In this document: piece by piece, positions 1 through 5,147 of the stretch
How the letters are laid out: each line of letters starts with the position of its first letter
How positions within the stretch are numbered: the first letter of the stretch is position 1
DNA from: an uncultured Eggerthellaceae bacterium
Lineage (GTDB): Bacteria > Actinomycetota > Coriobacteriia > Coriobacteriales > Eggerthellaceae
Assembly: GCA_946626265.1 (NCBI GenBank)
Contig: CAMOUE010000111.1
Location: 1-7,394 of the forward strand
Direction of reading: 5' to 3'
Length of the DNA: 7,394 nucleotides
Notes under the pieces: model-generated
Seen by the model: only the letters and a program-made list of their open reading frames with translations
The model's database searches: none
Told to the model about the DNA's origin: nothing
Position numbers and translations under genes: made by a program

Positions 1-3000
1 GGCGGAGGGGCCGTGAGCGGCCAGGGCTCGAAAGACTCGCTCTCGACAACCGAGGACGTGTTGCGCGGCGGTCTTTTGGTCGGGAAGGTCGACCGCCAGA
101 ACGGGCGGTACATGCCACAGGGCGCCTCTACCCTGGCAGGCGCGCTGTTCGAAGTGACGAACGACTCGCCCGGCAACGTCGTCGTCGACGGCACGGAATA
201 CCCCTCCGGGGCAGTCGTCGCGCGCATGGCGACCGAGGAGACGGAAGACGGGCGCTTCGTCGCGTCACTTGCCGACGACGCCCTGCCCTACGGCACTTAC
301 ACGGTGCGCGAGACCGGCACGTCCGAAGGGTACCTCTTCGACGATGCGTCGCGGGAATGGAGCCAGACGTTCCAAATCCGCGAAGGAGGCCAGATCGTCG
401 ACCTCACGTCACCCGAAGACGCCGTCTCCAACCTCGTGATCCGCGGCGATTTCGGCTTCTCGAAGGCGAACGAGGCCACGATGGGCAGGCTCGGGAAGGT
501 CCCGTTCAAAATCACGTCGAACACCACGGGCGAATGGCATGTCGCCGCAACCGACGAGAACGGCATGCTCTCCACATCGTCGGACTGGAACAGCCACGAA
601 TCCGAGACGAACGCGAACGACGGCGCCGTCAAGGAAGACGGCACGGTAGACGAGAGCCTCGTGAAGCCCTCCGCCGGCATATGGTTCAACGGCAGGACCG
701 ATGCGGACGTCGCGGCCGACGACAGTCTCGGGGCTCTACCCTACGATACGTACACCGTAACCGAGCTCGGCTGCAAGGCAAACGAAGGCCTCGAGCTCGT
801 ATCGTTCGAGATCACGATAAGCCGAAACGGACGGGAGCTCGACTTGGGCACGGTCGACGACCACGAACGGCCCCTCCCCGGCTCGATCGGCACCGAGTTG
901 ACCGACGAAGCTGGGTCGCATGTCGTCGAGGCAGGGGCCGACCTCGTGCTCGTCGACACCGTAAGATACGAGAACTTCGCCCTTGGCTCCTACACGCTCG
1001 AAGGCGAATTGCACGCCGTAGGCGACGACGGGTCGGACGAGGGAATCGTCTCGCATGCCCAGGCGGACTTCACGGCATCGTCGAGCGCAGGAGAAGTCGA
1101 GGTGTTCTTCGAAGTGCCGGCTTCGGACGTAACCGGGCGCAGCTTCGTGGCATTCGAGCGCGCGCTCGACTCGGACGGAAACGAGGTGGCAGCGCACGAG
1201 GACATCGACGACGAGGGCCAGACCGTAACCGTCGTCGAAATCGGCACGGAGCTCGTAGACGCCTCCGACGGCGACCATATGGCGCCGGGCAGCGAGTCAG
1301 CGACGCTCGTCGACCACGTCAGCTACACGGGACTCATGCCGGGAAAGCCTTACACGATGACCGCCGAGCTCCACGAACGCGGGGACGACGGATCCGATGC
1401 CGGACCCGTCCTCGACGCCTCGGGAAACCCGGTCACCGCGACCCAACGGTTCACGCCGGCCGAACCCGCGGGAACCGTCGACGTCGCGTTCGCGCTCGAC
1501 GCGTCCCGGCTCTCGGGCGCCACGGTCGTCGCCTTCGAGGAACTCAAGTTCAAGGACCGCACGTACGCGATTCACGCCGATATCGAGGACGAGGACCAAT
1601 CGGCCTTCTTCCCCGCGCTCTCGACGACCGCCGTCGACTCGAGCACGCACGCCCACACCGCGCACGAGGGGGGACGACTGACGATAACCGACACGGTCGC
1701 CTACGAGAACCTCGTTCCCGGCAGGGAGTACGAAGTCAGAGGCGAGGTGCACGTTCGCACCGCCGAGGGAGCGGATGGCGGCGTCCTGCAAGACGCCGAG
1801 GGAAACGATGTCGCAGCGCGCGCCACGTTCACGCCCGAAGCGCCTTCCGGAACGCTCGACCTCGCCTTCGAGGCGAATGTGCCGGAAATCCAGGGCACGA
1901 CCGTCGTGTTCGAGACGCTGTACGACGGCGAGGCGAAAATCGCGTCCCATGAGGACATCGAGGACGACGGGCAATCCGTCTCGCATCCGTCGATAGCGAC
2001 AACCGCAGTCGACTCCCAAACGCAGACGCATACGGGCCATCCGGGCGAATCCGTCGAAATCGTCGACACGGTCCGATACGAGAACCTCGTCCCCGGCACA
2101 GCGTACACCCTGACCGGCACGCTCCACGCCAAATCCGACGACGGCGAGGAAATCGTGGTCGGTACGGACGGGAACCCGATTACGAGCTCTGTCGAGTTCA
2201 CGCCGGAGGCGCCGAGCGGGTCTATCGACATGACGTTCACGGTCGACGGGACCCTGCTCTCCGGGAGCACCGTCGTGGCATTCGAGGACCTCTCGCACAA
2301 CGGCGTGACCGTCGCATCGCACGCGAACATCGAAGACCGGGAGCAATCGATCGCGTTTGCGTCCTCCATCGCGACGACGGCGCACTGCGCCGAAACGGGA
2401 TCTCACCTGATCGGACTTGAATCGAGCGCGACCATCGTCGACACCGTCTCGTACGGCAACCTCGTCCCTCAGGAGAACTACGTCGTCAGAGGAGAGCTCC
2501 ATGCGCTCGACGACCAGGGAAACGATGCCGGCATTGCAGAGTTCGACGGCAAGCCCGCGCTCGCCGAGCTCGCCTTCACCCCCGGTACGCCTGACGGCAC
2601 GGTCGATTTGTCCTTCATCATCCCCCGCGAGGGAGTCGAGGGGTCCTCGTTCGTCGTCTTCGAGACGCTTCTATCGGAGAACGAAACGACGCTCGCCACG
2701 CACAGCGACGTGCGAGACGAAGGCCAGACGGTCTTTGTCCCGAAGCTCGCGACGATGGCGCACGACGAGAAAACGGGCGCGAAGGAGGCCACCGCGGAAC
2801 CGGGCAACCGCATCGTCGATTCCGTATCGTTTGCAAACCTCACCCCGGGCGAAACGTATCGCCTCGTCGGGACGCTTTACGACAAGGCAACAGGCAAGCC
2901 GCTGTTCGGCGAGGACGGACCTGTGACCAGCGAGCTCGAATTCACGCCGAACGAGGCCGCCGGGACCGTCGACATGGAGTTCCCGCTCGACGGGGCCGAC

Positions 3001-3339
3001 GTCGGCGAGAGGACCGTCGTCGTGTTCGAACGCCTCTACGCAGATGCAGACATACCCTTGGCGGCCCACGAGGACATCGACTCCGCAGACCAGTCCGTGC
3101 ACTACCGCATGCCCGAAGAGCCCGACAAGCCCAAGGACGACCAGCCTCAGGACAAGGATACCCACAAGGGCACCGTATCGACCGTCATCACCAAGGCGGG
3201 AGAGGCGTTCCACAAGACGGGCGACTTCGTGGCGCGCTACTGGTGGGCTATCGCGGCCATCGGGGTGATAGGCGCCATCGGAATCGCGCTCGGAATGAGA
3301 GCCGTGCGCGGGAAGAACGGCGGAAACGGGAAAGGATAG
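1..3339 (+). CDS. VaFE-repeat, SpaA-domain cell-wall-anchored surface protein (5' truncated)
   Basis: Large extracellular stalk or adhesin, probably linked to peptidoglycan by a sortase. The frame is open to base 1 and the visible N-terminus has no signal peptide, so the GTG at 13 is probably an internal codon and the true start lies upstream. Residues below are counted from that GTG. Two SpaA/Cna-B-like beta domains come first: about 20-145 (K25 in LLVGKVD, E100 in YTVRET) and about 146-291 (K151 in FGFSKAN, E251 in YTVTEL). They have the Lys and Glu expected for intramolecular isopeptide bonds. Six tandem VaFE domains follow (292-1031), then an acidic Pro/Lys/Asp linker (about 1033-1055), FHKTG (1066-1070), one membrane helix (about 1077-1095) and a basic tail. 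This is the architecture of VaFE surface-anchored proteins of Coriobacteriia and Firmicutes. The missing N-terminus may carry the binding head; its ligand cannot be told from here. The gene is followed after 3 bases by a sortase, implying one operon. Confidence 0.9.
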   Translation, partial: GGGAVSGQGSKDSLSTTEDVLRGGLLVGKVDRQNGRYMPQGASTLAGALFEVTNDSPGNVVVDGTEYPSGAVVARMATEETEDGRFVASLADDALPYGTYTVRETGTSEGYLFDDASREWSQTFQIREGGQIVDLTSPEDAVSNLVIRGDFGFSKANEATMGRLGKVPFKITSNTTGEWHVAATDENGMLSTSSDWNSHESETNANDGAVKEDGTVDESLVKPSAGIWFNGRTDADVAADDSLGALPYDTYTVTELGCKANEGLELVSFEITISRNGRELDLGTVDDHERPLPGSIGTELTDEAGSHVVEAGADLVLVDTVRYENFALGSYTLEGELHAVGDDGSDEGIVSHAQADFTASSSAGEVEVFFEVPASDVTGRSFVAFERALDSDGNEVAAHEDIDDEGQTVTVVEIGTELVDASDGDHMAPGSESATLVDHVSYTGLMPGKPYTMTAELHERGDDGSDAGPVLDASGNPVTATQRFTPAEPAGTVDVAFALDASRLSGATVVAFEELKFKDRTYAIHADIEDEDQSAFFPALSTTAVDSSTHAHTAHEGGRLTITDTVAYENLVPGREYEVRGEVHVRTAEGADGGVLQDAEGNDVAARATFTPEAPSGTLDLAFEANVPEIQGTTVVFETLYDGEAKIASHEDIEDDGQSVSHPSIATTAVDSQTQTHTGHPGESVEIVDTVRYENLVPGTAYTLTGTLHAKSDDGEEIVVGTDGNPITSSVEFTPEAPSGSIDMTFTVDGTLLSGSTVVAFEDLSHNGVTVASHANIEDREQSIAFASSIATTAHCAETGSHLIGLESSATIVDTVSYGNLVPQENYVVRGELHALDDQGNDAGIAEFDGKPALAELAFTPGTPDGTVDLSFIIPREGVEGSSFVVFETLLSENETTLATHSDVRDEGQTVFVPKLATMAHDEKTGAKEATAEPGNRIVDSVSFANLTPGETYRLVGTLYDKATGKPLFGEDGPVTSELEFTPNEAAGTVDMEFPLDGADVGERTVVVFERLYADADIPLAAHEDIDSADQSVHYRMPEEPDKPKDDQPQDKDTHKGTVSTVITKAGEAFHKTGDFVARYWWAIAAIGVIGAIGIALGMRAVRGKNGGNGKG
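886..3105 (+). repeat. Six tandem VaFE / Thr-Gln ester-bond-type protein domains
   Basis: Six domain-sized repeats lie head to tail: 886-1239, 1240-1617, 1618-1992, 1993-2367, 2368-2745 and 2746-3105, each 118-126 residues. Each begins with a strand of form (I/L)xT, has VD-x-V-x-Y/F about 30 residues later, then G-x-(V/I/L)-(D/E) and a (V/A)FE strand, and ends in H-x-(D/N)-(I/V)-x-(D/S)-x-x-Q. The candidate cross-linking pairs are T294-Q403, T412-Q529, T538-Q654, T663-Q778, T788-Q905 and T914-Q1027 (numbering from the GTG at base 13). The His lies exactly eight residues before the Gln in all six. Known domains of this class form a spontaneous Thr-Gln ester bond that gives mechanical and protease resistance. 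Bond formation here is inferred from residue conservation. The DNA copies are diverged, so this is an old protein-level repeat rather than a recent DNA duplication. Confidence 0.88.
3208..3339 (+). other. C-terminal sorting signal with non-canonical FHKTG core
   Basis: The last 43 residues have the three-part layout of a sortase substrate. A pentapeptide FHKTG (3208-3222) is followed by D and a short spacer, then a hydrophobic helix of about 19 residues beginning WWAIAAIG (about 3241-3294), then a tail with Arg and Lys. The canonical core is LPxTG. Here the LP positions are Phe-His while K-T-G-D is kept, as in the common LPKTGD form. Cleavage between Thr and Gly by the adjacent class B sortase is inferred from position and layout. 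Confidence 0.75.
3331..3336 (+). promoter_or_regulatory. Ribosome binding site of the sortase gene, inside the upstream CDS
   Basis: AAAGGA lies six bases before the ATG at 3343 and overlaps the final Gly-Lys-Gly codons of the surface-protein gene, directly before its TAG. The placement supports the ATG at 3343 over the in-frame ATG two codons later (3349). It also suggests translational coupling: ribosomes finishing the adhesin would open or restart at the sortase start. Confidence 0.7.
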
Positions 3340-3342
3340 GCG

Positions 3343-4074
3343 ATGCGCATGCGCACACCATTGAAAACGCACGCCGGAGCGTTGATCGTCGCCGTCGGGT
3401 TCGCGCTCGTCTGCATGGCATTCGTCACATGCGCGTTCTTGCTCGCGATGCACGGCAGGGCCCAGGCGGCATCCCCCGACCCGCTCGACACCGTCGACGC
3501 TGCGGAGGCGGAGTGCCCTGTCGACTGGGATTACTGGAAGGAGGTCAACCCGAGCGTCTGCGCGTGGGTGAAGGTCCCGGGAACGTCCATCGACTACCCG
3601 GTGGTCGAATCGCCCGGGGACGACCCCTGCTTCTACCTGACGCATGACGTGTATGGAAGCTGGAATCTCTGGGGATGCCCTTACATAGACCCCGGGTGCG
3701 ACAAGGGCATCGACTCACCGAACGTCGTCGTCTACGGCCATAACATGACGACGGACGGCTCGATGTTCCACGATTTCGGATGCTACCATGACGCGAGCTT
3801 CGCAGCCGGACACCGATACGTGCTGCTGTACACGCCGAAGAAGGCCTATCGGCTCGAAGTGCTCGGCTCGAAGACCATCGACGGAGAGGCCCACGACAAA
3901 CGGACGGAATTCGAGAACGTGGCGGACTTCTTCGCCTACCGGCAAGCGGAGCTCGCCTCGTGTGACGTGAGGCTCGAGTCCACGCGAACGCGGCCGCAGA
4001 TGTTCACGTTCTGCACGTGCAGCTACTACATGAACCCCGACAACGAGCGCACGCTCGTGTTCGCCCAGGAGTGA
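3343..4074 (+). CDS. Class B sortase (transpeptidase)
   Basis: Membrane-anchored cysteine transpeptidase of 243 residues acting outside the membrane. It cleaves a sorting signal between Thr and Gly and transfers the protein to a peptidoglycan or protein amine. An N-terminal signal-anchor helix spans about residues 11-36. The class B N-terminal motif is clear (VDWDYWKEVNPSVCAWVKV, then PGTSIDYPVV). The catalytic residues are all present: H133 in VVVYGHNM, C226 in TFCTC and R236 in NERTLVFA. YGHNM followed by SMFHDF also matches class B enzymes. Odd features: the usual TLSTC motif reads TFCTC, placing C224 two residues before the catalytic Cys, and about nine cysteines lie outside the membrane helix. 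The preceding gene ends three bases upstream and encodes a protein with a sorting signal, so that protein is the likely substrate. Whether the enzyme does wall anchoring or pilus-like polymerisation cannot be decided; no second pilin is visible. Sub-class names such as srtB are not assigned because of uncertain orthology. Confidence 0.93.
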   Translation: MRMRTPLKTHAGALIVAVGFALVCMAFVTCAFLLAMHGRAQAASPDPLDTVDAAEAECPVDWDYWKEVNPSVCAWVKVPGTSIDYPVVESPGDDPCFYLTHDVYGSWNLWGCPYIDPGCDKGIDSPNVVVYGHNMTTDGSMFHDFGCYHDASFAAGHRYVLLYTPKKAYRLEVLGSKTIDGEAHDKRTEFENVADFFAYRQAELASCDVRLESTRTRPQMFTFCTCSYYMNPDNERTLVFAQE

Positions 4075-4083
4075 GCAGGGCAA

Positions 4084-4116
4084 AGGAGGGTCGCCGCGTA
4101 TCGCGGCGGCCCTCCT
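4084..4116. terminator. Hairpin between convergent genes (likely bidirectional terminator)
   Basis: Near-perfect 15-bp stem: arms 4084-4098 and 4102-4116 enclose a TAT loop, with one G-T wobble (4091/4109). It sits in the 52-bp gap between the sortase stop (4074) and the murB stop (4127), where both transcripts must end. There is no long T tract on the plus side (GTCGCATT follows). On the minus strand a short TTTG follows the stem. Termination is inferred from position and stem strength. Confidence 0.75.
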
Positions 4117-4126
4117 GTCGCATTCG

Positions 4127-5041
4127 CTAGAACCCCCACATGCGGACTTCGGGCTCGAGGGCGACCCCGTAGCTCGCCAAGACGACTTCCTGAACGTGAC
4201 GAATAACGCGCACGACGTCGTCGGCGGTCGCGCCGCCGACGTTCACGACGAAGCCGGCGTGCTTGCGCGACACCTCGGCGCCGCCGACCGCATAGCCTTG
4301 AAGGCCCGCATCCTGGATGAGCTTTCCCGCGAAATGCCCTTCCGGGCGCTTGAACGTCGACCCGGCGGACGGCACGTCGAGCGGCTGCTTGTCCGTGCGC
4401 TTGCGGGCGAGCTCGTCCATCCTGAGCTGGATGGCGGCCTGGTCATCCTCGTGGAGCTCAAGCTCGACGGACAGCACCACCATGCCCTCGTCGAGCATCA
4501 TTGAGCTACGGTAGCCCCAGCCGGCCTCGTCACGCGACACCTCGCGTGTCTCCCCATCGGCATCGAGGCAAACGACCTTGCGGGCGACGTCCCTGAACTC
4601 GCCGCCGTACGCGCCGGCGTTCATGATGGACGCTCCGCCCACCGTCCCCGGAATGCCCGCGGCGAACTCGTAGCCCCCAAGCGATTCGCGGCAGGCCATC
4701 GATGCGACCTTCGCGTTCGTGACGCCCGCGTCGGCGACGACGGTTCCCTCGCCCGACATGGCGACGGAAGAGAGGTTCCCGGCAATCTGCACGACGACGC
4801 CCCGCAGACCTGCGTCGGCGACGAGCAAGTTTGAGCCCCTTCCCACCACGTAAAAGGGAACGTCGAGCTGCCTGCACGCCCCGATCGTCGCGACAACGTC
4901 CTGCGCACGCACGGGAGCGACGAAGAAATCCGCCGGCCCGCCGATGCGGAACGTCGTATGCGCGCTCATCGGCTCGTCTGTGCGCACGTTCTCGACGCCA
5001 GCGGCCGCAACGAGGGATCTGTAAAGAGATTCGGTATTCAT
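4127..5041 (-). CDS. murB: UDP-N-acetylenolpyruvoylglucosamine reductase, type II
   Basis: Cytosolic FAD enzyme. It reduces UDP-GlcNAc-enolpyruvate with NADPH to UDP-MurNAc, the second committed step of peptidoglycan precursor synthesis. With the start at 5041 the protein has 304 residues, normal for type II MurB (the shorter form, as in Staphylococcus). FAD-domain motifs are present: TTFRIGGPADFF (29-40), GRGSNLLVAD (67-76) and AGIPGTVGGASIMNAGAYGGE (about 128-148, a hallmark). Substrate-domain motifs follow: GYRSS (176-180), AGSTFKRP with the likely catalytic Ser228, and EPEVRMWG with the likely catalytic Glu298. The longest open frame begins at 5098, but MNTESLYR at 5041 fits the family's N-terminal length and leaves room for promoters; an ATG at 5077 is less likely. 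The gene is convergent with the sortase and divergent from the UvrA-like gene, so it appears to be transcribed alone. Confidence 0.95.
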   Translation of the reverse strand: MNTESLYRSLVAAAGVENVRTDEPMSAHTTFRIGGPADFFVAPVRAQDVVATIGACRQLDVPFYVVGRGSNLLVADAGLRGVVVQIAGNLSSVAMSGEGTVVADAGVTNAKVASMACRESLGGYEFAAGIPGTVGGASIMNAGAYGGEFRDVARKVVCLDADGETREVSRDEAGWGYRSSMMLDEGMVVLSVELELHEDDQAAIQLRMDELARKRTDKQPLDVPSAGSTFKRPEGHFAGKLIQDAGLQGYAVGGAEVSRKHAGFVVNVGGATADDVVRVIRHVQEVVLASYGVALEPEVRMWGF

Positions 5042-5046
5042 GGGGA

Positions 5047-5052
5047 CATTGT
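5047..5052 (-). promoter_or_regulatory. Candidate -10 box of murB (possible leaderless start)
   Basis: On the minus strand TACAAT ends six bases before the ATG at 5041, so a transcript would begin at or next to the start codon. There is no good Shine-Dalgarno before this ATG, which fits leaderless translation, a common mode in Actinomycetota. The -35 is weak: TTGATG lies 21 bases upstream of TACAAT, but about 16 bases upstream of an overlapping TAGGGT alternative. Either box places initiation within about ten bases of the ATG. Tentative. Confidence 0.35.
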
Positions 5053-5080
5053 ACCCTACGTCTGGGCGCGTTTTCATCAA

Positions 5081-5089
5081 TGCGATAAT
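5081..5089 (+). promoter_or_regulatory. Candidate extended -10 promoter of the UvrA-like gene
   Basis: TGCGATAAT matches an extended -10 (TG-N-GATAAT, five of six to TATAAT) and would start transcription near 5096, giving a leader of about 50 bases before the ATG at 5148. No convincing -35 is seen, which is typical of extended -10 promoters. It overlaps the region where longer murB starts would lie, another argument for the short murB. No LexA-type SOS box was recognised nearby. Confidence 0.4.
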
Positions 5090-5138
5090 GATGCACATTC
5101 CATCACGAGCGCGTCATACGCCCGCCTGACTGACCAAT

Positions 5139-5142
5139 AGGA
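5139..5142 (+). promoter_or_regulatory. Ribosome binding site of the UvrA-like gene
   Basis: AGGA sits five bases before the ATG at 5148, a short but acceptable Shine-Dalgarno. It supports this start, which is also where the conserved N-terminal strand of UvrA proteins begins (IRVRGARVHNLKNIDVDIP). Confidence 0.55.
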
Positions 5143-5147
5143 CAACC

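Noticed and set aside
357..1952. 531-codon plus-strand frame overlapping the surface-protein gene
   Set aside because: The product is extremely Arg-rich with no recognisable fold. It is the shifted frame of a CG-rich repeat-coding sequence.
1700..2105. Near-identical DNA words encoding YENLVPG in repeats 3 and 4
   Set aside because: The shared words are short and the rest of the copies has diverged, so this reflects protein conservation, not a recent duplication or a recombination hot spot.
1297..2502. 401-codon open frame on the minus strand inside the surface-protein gene
   Set aside because: It is antisense to a clearly recognisable VaFE repeat region. Its translation is Arg/Val/Asp-rich low-complexity with no domain, as expected when GC-rich GAC/GTC codons are read backwards.
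2671..3645. 324-codon minus-strand frame across the adhesin-sortase junction
   Set aside because: It spans two well-supported plus-strand genes, has no motif and no plausible ribosome site, and is a shadow of GC-rich codon use.
5075..5093. Short inverted repeat (CATCA/TGATG arms) over the candidate -10 of the UvrA-like gene
   Set aside because: Arms are only five bases and do not extend; this can occur by chance, so it is not called an operator without conservation data.
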